From the NCBI GenBank assembly GCA_015057325.1, contig SVEQ01000011.1, positions 32,361 through 96,360 on the forward strand: a stretch of DNA of 64,000 nt. Reading direction: 5' to 3'. A model generated the notes under the pieces. That model saw only the letters and a list, made by a program, of their open reading frames with translations, was not told the origin of the DNA and did no database searches. The stretch is from Lachnospiraceae bacterium (GTDB lineage Bacteria > Bacillota > Clostridia > Lachnospirales > Lachnospiraceae). Both the position numbers and the translations under genes were made by a program. Shown in pieces: positions 25,181 through 35,733 of the stretch (within the stretch, counting starts at the first letter, position 1; every line of letters starts with the position of its first letter).

Positions 25181-25993
25181 TCATGCCTCTCTTTCATCCC
25201 ATTCGAAGGTTGCCCATCTGTTATTTATCTTGGGCAACAGCAAAGCAAATAATCTCCCACGAATACTGTATTTCTTCATCTCCTCATTAAAACTATGCTC
25301 CTCGACAAGTCTTATTCCAGATACTAGATTTGCAATCTCTTGTGCGGAATCTGTTCCCGAGACAAAATGAGCATTCGTATTTTTTACTGCATCATGATAT
25401 TTCTCATTTTTAACCATCATTTTGCAGTTTTGCTCTGCGATGAGAGTCCCTCCATCCGAGAAACATTCCTTCAGATTCTCAAGAAGCGTTTTTATTTGTG
25501 GAAAGGTAAGGTACATGAACAATCCTTCTGCAATAAATATAGGTTTTGATTTCCTTCCTTCGAGCGATTTTTTAACTTGCGCACACCACTCTTTTTCCAG
25601 TGCATTCCCCGCAATCATAGTCACCCGTTCCTGCTCAGGAAAGGCCTTCGTGCGCACAGCAATCGCATCCGGAAGATCAAGGTCAAACCATAGTATCTTT
25701 CCATTGTCCACCCGTGAGAATCTGTTATCAAATCCCGCGCCAATGTTGACTATCACAACATCCGGGGTTTTCTCTATCATTTTCTTTAACTGACGATCCA
25801 ACATGATCGTACGCGCAACTACGCCCTCATGGGACATGAACTTGTCATATTGTTTTGTATCAAGGCCCAAATGCTCTATTATCTCCACGGCTTTGGTATC
25901 TCTGATACGCGGTTTTTTCCTCATGGTTTCACTTGCTTTCACAGCAAGCGGTATCAAAGCAGTAGTCTGAACATCCCCTAATTGTATTTCCAT
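25181..25993 (-). CDS. Class I SAM methyltransferase, LCMT/TcmP-like
   Basis: A 270-residue soluble enzyme. VVIVNIGAGFDNRFSRV is the SAM-binding loop, WFDLDLPDAIAVR is the acidic motif II, and PIFIAEGLFMYLTFPQIKTLL is characteristic of the leucine-carboxyl and polyketide O-methyltransferase family. Probable O-methylation of a carboxyl or hydroxyl on a small molecule. It follows the FtsX permease gene by 17 bp in the iron-box ABC operon, so its substrate may be the transported compound. The ATG at 25993 is preferred, since GGAG lies about ten bases upstream. Confidence 0.83.
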   Translation of the reverse strand: MEIQLGDVQTTALIPLAVKASETMRKKPRIRDTKAVEIIEHLGLDTKQYDKFMSHEGVVARTIMLDRQLKKMIEKTPDVVIVNIGAGFDNRFSRVDNGKILWFDLDLPDAIAVRTKAFPEQERVTMIAGNALEKEWCAQVKKSLEGRKSKPIFIAEGLFMYLTFPQIKTLLENLKECFSDGGTLIAEQNCKMMVKNEKYHDAVKNTNAHFVSGTDSAQEIANLVSGIRLVEEHSFNEEMKKYSIRGRLFALLLPKINNRWATFEWDEREA

Positions 25994-26010
25994 TTTAATC
26001 ATTCTCCTTC

Positions 26011-28461
26011 TTATTCTAATCCCTTCAAAGTTTCCACCATATCAAGCTTCTTTATCCTCCTTGAAAACAGCATACTTACAGCAACTGCAACAAACAGAAT
26101 AAATACTCCTGATAATATGTACAGATACATCGGAACGTTAATATAATAATCAAAATTGTCTCCATTACTATTCATCATAGCTATAAGCGATGGTTTCCCA
26201 AACGGGGAGCCCACAATAATTCCAAGTACGGCAAACCAAATGTTTTCCTGATTCAGTATTCGCCGGATTTTCTTAGTGGAAAGCCCCATAACCTTAAGTG
26301 TGGCAAATTCCTTAAGTCTCTCATGAAACGAAAGATTTCCGGAATTATAAAGAACTACTACCACTGTAATTATCGAAAAGAGCATCATCATATAAAAAAG
26401 ATATTTGATAACTTCATATCCATCCACGAAGACCTTCTTGATCTTTTCCATATCATAAACACCGGCTACGCCTTCCCTGTCATCATATTTCATTATATTC
26501 TTATTCGTTATAATAAAACTCGGAACATACTCACAACCCGTTCTTTCAAAATCTTCTCGCAAAATCGTGATTCCCGCAGTTTCGGGTGATCTGTTTATTA
26601 GTCCAATCTCTGACATATACCAGTCATTTTTTGAATAGATATGCCAGTATATCCTATCGCCTACTCCAACACCCATTTCCTTAGCTAACCGGCTCGTTAT
26701 TGCCACTTTCCCGGGAATCATTGATGTAATATTGGTTTTCTCGTCAGTTATATTCTGAAGTCCCTTACCCTCAATTACTGTTATGGTCTGTTTGCGTTTT
26801 TCCATTGATGGAGCATTTGGTTTTTTGGCCAATTCTATCTGATCAGTCATTATCATCTCACCATCTACCTCATCACATAGCTCATCAAAATATTCAACTT
26901 TTTTATCATCCGAAAGTACCATCTGATAACCATAATTCTGTAATTTTTCAAAGTTCCAGTCTACAACATCATCAACCAGTATGTAACATCCAAATGCATA
27001 TATTACAAGAACAGTTCCAACCGCTGTACCAACAACACCCATTACCGCTCTAAGAGGTGCTCTTGAAACATCTCTCATATTATACTGAGTGCTAAAACTT
27101 AGTTTGTTCCAAAACGGAAGCCTTTCGGCAAGAATTCTTTTTGCTTTCTTTGGCGCCGCAGGTCTTAGAGCTGCAGCCGGCGGAACTTTTAGAAGTTTTC
27201 TACAGCTGACATATGAAGATAACACGCATACAACAACCACTACAGCTGCCACCACATAAAACAGCACATTTGAACCTGCACTGACATCGGGAATTATATA
27301 CCATTCCATAACCATACTGATTATCAGTTCACCTACAACCTTTGGTCCTGCTATAAGTCCCGCTAACGCCCCAATAAAAGAAACAAGAAAACTATAACTC
27401 ATATAATGAACGGCCACTTTACCCCTCTTCATTCCCAAGGCATTCATGGTTCCTATCTGGGTACGCTGTCTCTCAACAAGCCTGCTCATTGTAGTTGATA
27501 TTACAAGAATCGCAACCACTAAGAAGATAAATGCAAACGCATACGAGAAAGTATCATGCTGACTAAGTTCATCGGCGATTCTCTTAATTCCAATAACGCT
27601 ATCCTTGTCTATCATTACGGCATAATTCTTATCTATAGCATCCGATATTTGCGATTCATAATACATTGCTTCACTAATACTGCTCTTCTCCGCCTTTATC
27701 TTTTCTGCAGCAGTCTTCTTCGCATCATCAGTAAATGTAACAAGCATCGTTGAGTACGGAATAAGTTCGTCCGAATCTTTCAGTTTCTCAGCATCGATTT
27801 TCCCGCTTTCTACCTGATTTTGTACATACTCTCTAATCGGAAATGCTTTGTAACTCATATACACATAGGCTAACGTTTTAAAGTTTATATCGCTGTCTTT
27901 TTCAGCTTTAGTATATTCATACTCAGGCTCCATAATCAGTCCGCGCACTATTCTTTCAAACTTAACACCGCTATATTCCAGTTTAATCTTATCCCCTACA
28001 GATATGTTCCACTCATTGGCAAACGACCAATTAAGCCATACTCCGTTTTCATCCTCGCTATCAAATTCAACACTTTTTGATTCCTTTAACCTGTCTAGAG
28101 CTCCTTCTTTACCTTTATACAGGTATGGTTTAAGAATTATGCTTTCGTCCATAAGATAAATATCCAGTTGAGCACCGTCATAATCAACTGTAGTACCTCG
28201 TACCTCGGTTCTGAACTGCGCATCCTTAACAAAATCAAGTTTTTTTACCTCTTCCAGATTTTCCTTCTTAAACCCTTCACTGTATATCCATGCATCTGCA
28301 CAATTTGTTTCTCTATGAAAATTCTCAACAGCGTTTCCACTTCCAACTACATTTGATTCAAATCCTGCATAAATAAATGTTGCAAGAAACGAAAGAACCA
28401 TTACCGAAATGAACTGTCCCAGATTACCTCTCATCTCTCTAAACATTTTTCTAAATAACAT
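26011..28461 (-). CDS. FtsX/MacB-family ABC permease
   Basis: An 816-residue permease. It has an N-terminal helix with the GQFISVMVLSFLATFIYAGF stretch, a large extracytoplasmic domain, a first FtsX helix trio (residues about 300-440), a second extracytoplasmic domain and a C-terminal trio ending LDMVETLKGLE. Its ATG directly abuts the stop of the ATPase gene, so the two are coupled. Unlike the related permease at 15.8-18.5 kb, this system sits behind an iron box rather than TetR sites. The substrate is unknown; lipid, peptide or metallophore export are all possible. Confidence 0.84.
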   Translation of the reverse strand: MLFRKMFREMRGNLGQFISVMVLSFLATFIYAGFESNVVGSGNAVENFHRETNCADAWIYSEGFKKENLEEVKKLDFVKDAQFRTEVRGTTVDYDGAQLDIYLMDESIILKPYLYKGKEGALDRLKESKSVEFDSEDENGVWLNWSFANEWNISVGDKIKLEYSGVKFERIVRGLIMEPEYEYTKAEKDSDINFKTLAYVYMSYKAFPIREYVQNQVESGKIDAEKLKDSDELIPYSTMLVTFTDDAKKTAAEKIKAEKSSISEAMYYESQISDAIDKNYAVMIDKDSVIGIKRIADELSQHDTFSYAFAFIFLVVAILVISTTMSRLVERQRTQIGTMNALGMKRGKVAVHYMSYSFLVSFIGALAGLIAGPKVVGELIISMVMEWYIIPDVSAGSNVLFYVVAAVVVVVCVLSSYVSCRKLLKVPPAAALRPAAPKKAKRILAERLPFWNKLSFSTQYNMRDVSRAPLRAVMGVVGTAVGTVLVIYAFGCYILVDDVVDWNFEKLQNYGYQMVLSDDKKVEYFDELCDEVDGEMIMTDQIELAKKPNAPSMEKRKQTITVIEGKGLQNITDEKTNITSMIPGKVAITSRLAKEMGVGVGDRIYWHIYSKNDWYMSEIGLINRSPETAGITILREDFERTGCEYVPSFIITNKNIMKYDDREGVAGVYDMEKIKKVFVDGYEVIKYLFYMMMLFSIITVVVVLYNSGNLSFHERLKEFATLKVMGLSTKKIRRILNQENIWFAVLGIIVGSPFGKPSLIAMMNSNGDNFDYYINVPMYLYILSGVFILFVAVAVSMLFSRRIKKLDMVETLKGLE

Positions 28462-29169
28462 TTACCACTCTACCTCCTCTACGGGTATCGGAGCATCATT
28501 TATCTTAATCTCTCTGATTTTGCCGTTTTTCATTCTTATAACCTTATCCGCACATTTTGCTATATCTGCATTATGAGTTACCACTATTACGGTGTTTCCA
28601 TAATTATGAGACATATCTACCAGCAGTTCCAGCACCTTAACACCCGTCTCTGAATCAAGAGCGCCTGTCGGCTCGTCCCCAAGAATTATCTTTGGATTTT
28701 TAGCAATCGCTCTCGCGATTGATACTCTCTGCTGTTCTCCACCGGACATCTGTGACGGGAATTTCTTAGCATGATCCATTAATCCCACCCGCTTTAACAT
28801 GTCCATCGGATCAAGCGCGTCATTGACTATGCTTTTTGTCAGTGCTACATTTTCATAAGCCGTAAGGCTGGGAATCAGATTGTAAAATTGAAATATAAAA
28901 CCGATCTTCTCAGCTCTATAATCCGATAGTTTCTTATCATTCATTGCCGAAACTTCCAAACCATCTACCATAACTGTTCCTGAAGTCGGCGTGTCCATTC
29001 CGCCAAGCATGTTTAGAACGGTGGATTTGCCTGCTCCCGACTGTCCCAGAATTACAACAAACTCCCCTTCTTCTATTGTGAAGTTCACATGGTTTACAGC
29101 CACCTGCTTGCCTTCCCCTTGTCCATATTCCTTCACAACATCTTTAAACTCAACAATTGTTTTTCCCAT
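28462..29169 (-). CDS. ABC transporter ATP-binding protein (LolD/MacB type)
   Basis: A 235-residue ATPase with Walker [18 protein letters not shown] at the Q-loop, signature MSGGEQQR, Walker [13 protein letters not shown] and H-loop VTHN. It energises the FtsX permease encoded immediately downstream. The ATG at 29169 is chosen because GGAGGG lies eight bases before it; the longer frame starts upstream of that site. It is the first gene of an operon with the permease and the LCMT-like methyltransferase, under a promoter carrying an iron box. Confidence 0.9.
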   Translation of the reverse strand: MGKTIVEFKDVVKEYGQGEGKQVAVNHVNFTIEEGEFVVILGQSGAGKSTVLNMLGGMDTPTSGTVMVDGLEVSAMNDKKLSDYRAEKIGFIFQFYNLIPSLTAYENVALTKSIVNDALDPMDMLKRVGLMDHAKKFPSQMSGGEQQRVSIARAIAKNPKIILGDEPTGALDSETGVKVLELLVDMSHNYGNTVIVVTHNADIAKCADKVIRMKNGKIREIKINDAPIPVEEVEW

Positions 29170-29234
29170 GTTAATTTCCCTCCATAACATACTTTTTATG
29201 CACCATCATTCTTTAGGAATCAGTTAATCTTCGA

Positions 29235-29284
29235 GTTAGTCTTCACTAACTTAGTATAGTAACACCTTTATGGAGTTTTGTCCA
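29235..29284 (-). promoter_or_regulatory. Promoter with DtxR-like box for the FtsX/methyltransferase operon
   Basis: On the minus strand TGGACA (29279-29284), 17 bp, TACTAT (29256-29261). GTTAGTCTTCACTAAC (29235-29250) lies just downstream, at the expected start of transcription. Only one good box is present, unlike the three double-box promoters. Confidence 0.7.
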
Positions 29285-29313
29285 TATTAATCCTAAAAAA
29301 AGCTAATAAATAA

Positions 29314-29359
29314 AGGATTCTTTGAAAGACCACTTTCATGGTCATATTCAAAGAATCCT
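29314..29359 (-). terminator. Terminator downstream of the flavodoxin gene
   Basis: AGGATTCTTTGAA (29314-29326) pairs with its complement at 29347-29359, with an inner GACCA/TGGTC helix. On the minus strand TTTATTTATT follows. Confidence 0.75.
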
Positions 29360-29440
29360 AATATATCCACACCCCTGCCTATTATGTGTGTTTTAGTTCA
29401 AATCACTAGTAATGTAAATCACATAACCTAACAAATCATA

Positions 29441-29863
29441 TTATACAAGTGCTCTTCCTAGCGATTTGCATTCCTCAAGGTCATCATCGTTAGGGGCATT
29501 GTTTGCCATCACACATTCATATGCGAGTTGGGCACCTGCCGCATTTGCACGTTCCTCCCAATCTCTCATCCACTGTCCGTCTCCCCATCCGTAAGAACCA
29601 AACAGAGCTATCTTTTTTCCCGACAATGAACCTTCAACATCTATGAACATTGGCTCGTACTCATTCTCTTCTAATACCTCTGCTCCCATAGCCGGACATC
29701 CGAATGCAACTCCATCATAATCCGCAAGCATACTACTGTTAAACTCTGACGGTCCGAATACGGAAACCTCTGCTCCGGCAGACTTTGCGCCTTCCTCTAC
29801 CGCTGCTGCCATAGCCGCTGTATTACCTGTACCACTCCAAAAAACTACTGCTACTTTACTCAT
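29441..29863 (-). CDS. Flavodoxin
   Basis: A 140-residue short-chain flavodoxin. VVFWSGTGNTAAMA is the FMN phosphate-binding loop; GCPAMGAEVLEE and GSYGWGDGQWMRDWEE are the flavin-stacking loops. It transfers one electron at low potential and commonly replaces ferredoxin when iron is short. It lies behind the DUF3793 gene with an iron box before the pair, which supports an iron-sparing role in this cell. Confidence 0.93.
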   Translation of the reverse strand: MSKVAVVFWSGTGNTAAMAAAVEEGAKSAGAEVSVFGPSEFNSSMLADYDGVAFGCPAMGAEVLEENEYEPMFIDVEGSLSGKKIALFGSYGWGDGQWMRDWEERANAAGAQLAYECVMANNAPNDDDLEECKSLGRALV

Positions 29864-29919
29864 TGATGTTATCCTCCTTTTATTTTAATCCTCTTTAGGG
29901 ATTTTTATTTACTTTATGA

Positions 29920-30471
29920 CTACGCTGTTACTATTAGCTGCTCCAACGATTTACCATGTTTCAGTGCCTTGCAATAGACCTCCGTACACTTGTTGAATAT
30001 CTTAAATGTCTGTTCTGCTTCTTCAACATCTCCATAGACTTTCCAATATCCTATGCTCAGTACACCCTCTTCCGGACTATTCATAAAACCCTTCACATCC
30101 TTTTCCGGGTAACCAAGAAAAAAACCTATCTCATGCGGAAAATCCTTGTCATCTTTTATATGTTTCACAAGCTGTACAACGCATTTATCAGGATCCGTAC
30201 AGTTATATCCTTTTTTACAGAGAATACTTCTCGTCACGGAACGCATAAGATCCTTTTTCAGATTCTCCAATCTATACAAATAAATCAAAACGTACTTATC
30301 AGTATATCTTAACGGAATTACCCTAAGACCCTTCCTGCGTAATATTTCATTAAGACAACGCAGGTCAGAGTTTAATTTTTCCTTAGACTCTCCCGAAACA
30401 GAAAACAGACTTCCCGTCTTTAATCCTGCTAGCGTAGGGGAACAGTGTTTTACAATATATTGATCCTTCAT
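29920..30471 (-). CDS. DUF3793 family protein
   Basis: A 183-residue protein of a clostridial family without known function. Typical signatures are KHCSPTLAGLKTGSLF, GLRVIPLRYTDKYVLIYLYR, PHEIGFFLGYPEKDVKGF and GYWKVYGDVEEAEQTF. It is probably soluble, and several cysteines are scattered through it. It precedes the flavodoxin gene by 56 bp, and an iron box with long palindromic arms lies about 95 bp upstream. The context suggests a function in iron limitation, perhaps with flavodoxin; the sequence does not show an activity. Confidence 0.82.
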   Translation of the reverse strand: MKDQYIVKHCSPTLAGLKTGSLFSVSGESKEKLNSDLRCLNEILRRKGLRVIPLRYTDKYVLIYLYRLENLKKDLMRSVTRSILCKKGYNCTDPDKCVVQLVKHIKDDKDFPHEIGFFLGYPEKDVKGFMNSPEEGVLSIGYWKVYGDVEEAEQTFKIFNKCTEVYCKALKHGKSLEQLIVTA

Positions 30472-30561
30472 GCAAATGACACCTCTTTATTGTTTTCTAA
30501 CTGAAATTTATTATTTAACACATCAATACAAGTTATTCTTATTATAAATTTCATAAATAGC

Positions 30562-30585
30562 TTAAGTTAGTTGTAACTAACTTAA
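30562..30585. promoter_or_regulatory. Extended DtxR-like iron box before DUF3793-flavodoxin
   Basis: The core GTTAGTTGTAACTAAC (30566-30581) is flanked by TTAA/TTAA, giving palindromic arms of about 11 bp. A possible promoter TTGAAA, 17 bp, TAACTT would place the box in the spacer, but the -10 is weak. Confidence 0.7.
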
Positions 30586-30597
30586 CTTTCAAAATAA

Positions 30598-30632
30598 ACC
30601 ATCCATTATGTGTATGATTTATAATGGATGGT
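30598..30632 (-). terminator. Enolase terminator
   Basis: ACCATCCATTAT (30598-30609) pairs with ATAATGGATGGT (30621-30632) directly behind the enolase stop. TTTATTTTG follows on the minus strand. Confidence 0.8.
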
Positions 30633-30639
30633 ATTATTA

Positions 30640-31959
<1,320 letters not shown>

Positions 31960-31987
31960 TTATTGAAATATGAAAGTAGGTGAATAT

Positions 31988-32044
31988 CTCCTCTCCGAAA
32001 AAAAATTAGGCATTCGTAAACAATAACAGTTTTCAGGAGAGGAG
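31988..32044 (-). promoter_or_regulatory. Inverted repeat in the enolase leader
   Basis: CTCCTCTCC (31988-31996) and GGAGAGGAG (32036-32044) can pair across 39 nt in the 5' leader of the enolase transcript. A T-run lies within the loop region on the minus strand. It may be a regulatory hairpin or stabilise the message. Confidence 0.4.
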
Positions 32045-32066
32045 TTTCACATGATTTATTCACATA

Positions 32067-32119
32067 GTTAGTGTTAACTAACCAAGAGTTAGTATAGACT
32101 AACCTCCATTTATTGTCAA
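32067..32119 (-). promoter_or_regulatory. Enolase promoter with two DtxR-like iron boxes
   Basis: On the minus strand TTGACA (32114-32119), 17 bp, TATACT (32091-32096). GTTAGTATAGACTAAC (32088-32103) covers the -10 and is identical to the feoA box 1. GTTAGTGTTAACTAAC (32067-32082) follows. The promoter points at enolase only. Confidence 0.8.
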
Positions 32120-32146
32120 TAGTAAATATTACCTATATCAACATTT

Positions 32147-33880
32147 TTACATCTTCCAGTTCTGCGATATCATCTGCTGCTTTGTCATACGACTGTAAAT
32201 GCTGTCGTATCCCGAAAGAAACTCAGGACTTCCCTGCTCGGCAACAACACCGTCTTTTAACACAACTATATGATCTGCCTTTGCAATGGTTCTCATTCGA
32301 TGCGCGATTATCATTACAGTCTTATTCTTTATCAACCTTGACAACGCCTCCTGAATAACGGTTTCATTTTCCGCATCCAGAGATGCCGTTGCTTCATCAA
32401 GAAGAATTACAGGTGCGTCTTTAAGAAACGCTCTCGCTATGGATATTCGCTGTCTTTCTCCGCCCGACAATTCACTTCCGTTCTCGCCTATATTTGTATC
32501 GTATTTATCAGGAAGAAGATTGACAAACTCATCGCAGTTTGCAAGTCTTGCAGCTTCCATAACCTCTTCATCTGTTGCCCCACTCTTACCTATTCTAATA
32601 TTCTCCATGACTGAATTGTTAAACAAAGTAACATCCTGAAAAACAATAGAGTATTTTGAAAGTAATGTTTCAGGGTCAATTTCCGAAATATCTTCTCCTC
32701 CAAGAGTAATCTTTCCACTGCCCACATCCCAGAATCTTGCAGCAAGTCTTGATATGGTCGTCTTTCCACCTCCGGATGGTCCTATTAACGCTGTTACCTG
32801 TCCCTGTCTTGCAGTAAAACTTACATCCGTCAACACATCTGTATCATCAGCGTATTTGAAACTTACATGATCAAATACAATATCATAACCATCATTGTTA
32901 AGTTTTTCCGAACCGGTCTGAATCTCATGTGACAACACTTCATCGAGGCGTTCGCATTGTATACCGGTTGCAATAATTGCTGCAAAGTTCTGCAAACTTA
33001 TTTCCATAGGTGAATAGAGTCTTGATACAAGCATTAAAAACATAAAGAACGTAAGTAAGTCTATCTCACCTTTGGCAAAAAGGCTTCCGCCTACAACCGC
33101 TGTTGTTCCAATTCCTATCTTCAATATGATTGCGGCAGAATTAACATATACCGCCATTTTTAATTCTGTAAACAAAGCATACTTCTCAACTTTTTTAATC
33201 TTCTTATCAAGTTCTTCCATATATCGGTCTTGTGCGTTGTTTGCTCTTAGATCTCTTATGGATTCCAAGCACTCCTGTATTCCATCTGCCATCGAAAGTT
33301 TGACTTCCTGATTTTTTCTCACTGCTCTTTTCTCTGCATCTGAACATGTAATAACAATAAGAAATGCGACCGGAATTACCCAAAAGCTTGCAAGCACCAT
33401 TCGCCAATCGAAGAAGAAAAACAAACTCACCCCCACAAGGCTTACCGAGATGACAGCACCTATCAACTCAGGAATCCAATGACTCGATGCAGTTTCAATC
33501 ATTGCACAATCGCCCATTATATTTGTTGTCAAATCCGCTATATTCTTTTTTCCAAAATAAGACAACGGAAGTTTTCTTAATTTCTCTGCAATTGATGTTC
33601 TTCTTACCCCACTTTCACGATAGGTGGTTAAAAATGTTGCATTATATTGCATGAAATTGGTGATTGCAATCAAAATAAGAACTGCAATCGAACCTACAAC
33701 ATAAAATGATATCCTTCCCTTGTTTAGTCTATCATTTAATAAATCGTTAATAAGTGTATATAAAATACCCGCAGGCATCATAAGAACAATGTTAGTAATA
33801 GTCACACTCACGCATGCCTTTAACATATCTACAGCACCCTGTCTTGAAAGTGCGTACTTGTGTTGAAGTTTCTCTACCAT
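32147..33880 (-). CDS. Half-size ABC transporter, permease-ATPase fusion (pair 2, B subunit)
   Basis: 577 residues: six-helix type IV membrane domain, then an ATPase with GPSGGGKTT, ELSGGERQR, VILLDEATA and IAHRM. The ATG at 33880 begins just after the stop of the partner gene and has AAGGTGGG upstream; the longer frame overlaps the partner by 44 bp. It is the most divergent of the three B subunits in the island (FQDVTLFNNSVMENI in place of the FQxVYLFxDTIxNNI of the other two). It is predicted to form a heterodimer with the gene upstream and to transport an iron-related small molecule. Confidence 0.86.
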   Translation of the reverse strand: MVEKLQHKYALSRQGAVDMLKACVSVTITNIVLMMPAGILYTLINDLLNDRLNKGRISFYVVGSIAVLILIAITNFMQYNATFLTTYRESGVRRTSIAEKLRKLPLSYFGKKNIADLTTNIMGDCAMIETASSHWIPELIGAVISVSLVGVSLFFFFDWRMVLASFWVIPVAFLIVITCSDAEKRAVRKNQEVKLSMADGIQECLESIRDLRANNAQDRYMEELDKKIKKVEKYALFTELKMAVYVNSAAIILKIGIGTTAVVGGSLFAKGEIDLLTFFMFLMLVSRLYSPMEISLQNFAAIIATGIQCERLDEVLSHEIQTGSEKLNNDGYDIVFDHVSFKYADDTDVLTDVSFTARQGQVTALIGPSGGGKTTISRLAARFWDVGSGKITLGGEDISEIDPETLLSKYSIVFQDVTLFNNSVMENIRIGKSGATDEEVMEAARLANCDEFVNLLPDKYDTNIGENGSELSGGERQRISIARAFLKDAPVILLDEATASLDAENETVIQEALSRLIKNKTVMIIAHRMRTIAKADHIVVLKDGVVAEQGSPEFLSGYDSIYSRMTKQQMISQNWKM

Positions 33881-33881
33881 T

Positions 33882-35645
33882 TTACTCACCCACCTTCCAC
33901 TCAATAGATCTTGTATATTCATCAAACATACGCTTATACAATCCGTTTTTGTTCATCAATTCATCATGCTTTCCGAATTCTGTGCATGTACCATTTTCCA
34001 TCACAAATATCTTGTCAGCATTTATGACAGTACTTAATCTATGAGCAATCATAATCAGAGTCTTATTCTTAGAAAGTTCTTCAAATGCAGCCTGAACTTT
34101 TGTCTCATTGTCAGGATCTGCAAAAGCCGTGGCTTCATCCAATATAAGTATTGGTGCATCTTTCAGTACCGCTCTCGCAATAGTAATTCTTTGCTGTTCT
34201 CCACCGGAAAGATAAGTTCCATTTTCACCTATCACTGTATGTATACCCTGTGGGAGTTTATCTATTATGTCCATACATTGAGCTTTTTTAAGCGCCATTA
34301 GAACTTCCTCTTCTGTCGCACTAGGTTTTGTCATCCTTACATTATCCAAAATTGATTTCTTAATCAGTCTGCTATCCTGAAAAACAAACGACACCTGTTC
34401 CATCAACGTATCTTGTGGCATATCCTTTACATTTACTCCACCAAATAATATTTCTCCCGAACTCACATCAAAGAACCTAACTATTAACTCAGCTAATGTT
34501 GTTTTTCCGGAACCCGATGGGCCGACAAGTGCCACATGTTCGCCCGGTTTTATAGACAGCGACACATCACTTACCGCATCCTTAATCGCATCTTTATATC
34601 GATAAGATACGTTTTTAAGTTCTATTCCGTTGTTAACAGGTTTTAAATCGCCTCTTCCCCCACCAAGACTTTCAATCTCCATAATATTATCCACACGCTT
34701 AAGTGCATCAATAAGCGTCATTTCCGCTTCTCCTGAATATGCTATCTTTGTAAGTGCGATTGTAATAAGCGGAGTTACGATAATGTAGTACATAATATTT
34801 AATATATCCGCGTTATCTACGCCATTTTTTGATACAATAAATGCTGCAATTACAACAAAAGCAAATATGGCGTTGATGCAAGTCATAAATCCCATCATCG
34901 GAAATCTTAACATCAGCGTATACTCAGTTGTCCATTTTCCGAAACCATCAATACACTTTTTAAAACGTTTGAAAGAATGCACCGTCTGGCCAAAGGTCTT
35001 AACTACCGGAACACCCCTTACATACTCGGTCGCTTCGCTACTCATAGTGTCAAGTGCATCCTGGTATTCCTTCATTTTTTGCTGCATGCTCTCACCCATC
35101 ATAGACATCATGCACAAAAAACCAATTACCGCCGGAACCATACAGATAAGACCGATTTTCCAATTAAAAGCAAACACCAAGACCAGTAATCCTATCGGAG
35201 TAATCGTTGCAACCATTTTGTCCGGCAGGTTATGTGCAATAAACGTTTCCGTGGCCGCGGTTGAATCATTTACAATTCGCCTAATCTTACCTGTACCGTC
35301 CTCGTCAAATACGCCTAGTGGTAGAGTAATTATTCTATGCATTAAAGAACTTCTCATATTTGCCTGCACACGAAATGCTGCTATGTGCGTACAAAAAAGA
35401 GCTGCTATATAAACCAATAACGCACCAACCACCATAGCAACCGCCGACCATGCATAGACATTGATTTTATCTAAATTCTCACCATTTACCGCTGTTCTTA
35501 TTATTAGCCATAGTTCATAATACGGAATCAGCGTTAGTATTGCACTGACCGCAGCCAGACACCTTCCTAGTGTAATGAGGTTTTTGTGTCCTCCTGCATA
35601 CTCCCTAATAAGCTTCATGTGATCATACTTTTCTGTTTTGCCCAT
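33882..35645 (-). CDS. Half-size ABC transporter, permease-ATPase fusion (pair 2, A subunit)
   Basis: 587 residues with six helices and a C-terminal ATPase (GPSGSGKTT, YLSGGEQQR, ILILDEATA, IAHRL). LPLGVFDEDGTGKIRRIV and IAHNLPDKMVATI correspond to the A-subunit motifs of pairs 1 and 3. TCTGATCATATGAAGC-type leader sequence is unremarkable; GGAGGG precedes the ATG. An iron box lies 24 bp upstream. All ATPase motifs are intact, so the heterodimer should have two working nucleotide sites. Confidence 0.86.
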   Translation of the reverse strand: MGKTEKYDHMKLIREYAGGHKNLITLGRCLAAVSAILTLIPYYELWLIIRTAVNGENLDKINVYAWSAVAMVVGALLVYIAALFCTHIAAFRVQANMRSSLMHRIITLPLGVFDEDGTGKIRRIVNDSTAATETFIAHNLPDKMVATITPIGLLVLVFAFNWKIGLICMVPAVIGFLCMMSMMGESMQQKMKEYQDALDTMSSEATEYVRGVPVVKTFGQTVHSFKRFKKCIDGFGKWTTEYTLMLRFPMMGFMTCINAIFAFVVIAAFIVSKNGVDNADILNIMYYIIVTPLITIALTKIAYSGEAEMTLIDALKRVDNIMEIESLGGGRGDLKPVNNGIELKNVSYRYKDAIKDAVSDVSLSIKPGEHVALVGPSGSGKTTLAELIVRFFDVSSGEILFGGVNVKDMPQDTLMEQVSFVFQDSRLIKKSILDNVRMTKPSATEEEVLMALKKAQCMDIIDKLPQGIHTVIGENGTYLSGGEQQRITIARAVLKDAPILILDEATAFADPDNETKVQAAFEELSKNKTLIMIAHRLSTVINADKIFVMENGTCTEFGKHDELMNKNGLYKRMFDEYTRSIEWKVGE

Positions 35646-35669
35646 CTTTTCCCTCCTATTGCAAGCTGG

Positions 35670-35685
35670 GTTAGTTAAAACTAAC
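35670..35685. promoter_or_regulatory. DtxR-like iron box before ABC pair 2
   Basis: GTTAGTTAAAACTAAC lies between the terminator of pair 3 and the start of pair 2, 24 bp before the ATG. No clear -35/-10 is seen. Pair 2 may therefore have its own iron-controlled start or be silenced by a bound repressor in read-through. Confidence 0.7.
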
Positions 35686-35705
35686 CATTAGTTTTAAATA
35701 AATAC

Positions 35706-35725
35706 CGCACTGCGCAAACAGTGCG
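35706..35725 (-). terminator. Hairpin after ABC pair 3
   Basis: CGCACTG-CGCAAA-CAGTGCG forms a GC-rich hairpin eight bases behind the stop codon of pair 3, followed on the minus strand by GGTATTTATTT. It is probably a partial terminator. Confidence 0.6.
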
Positions 35726-35733
35726 ATAGTATT

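Noticed and set aside
34867..35412. Plus-strand 181-codon frame
   Set aside because: It is antisense to the intact ABC pair 2 A subunit and is low-complexity hydrophobic sequence.
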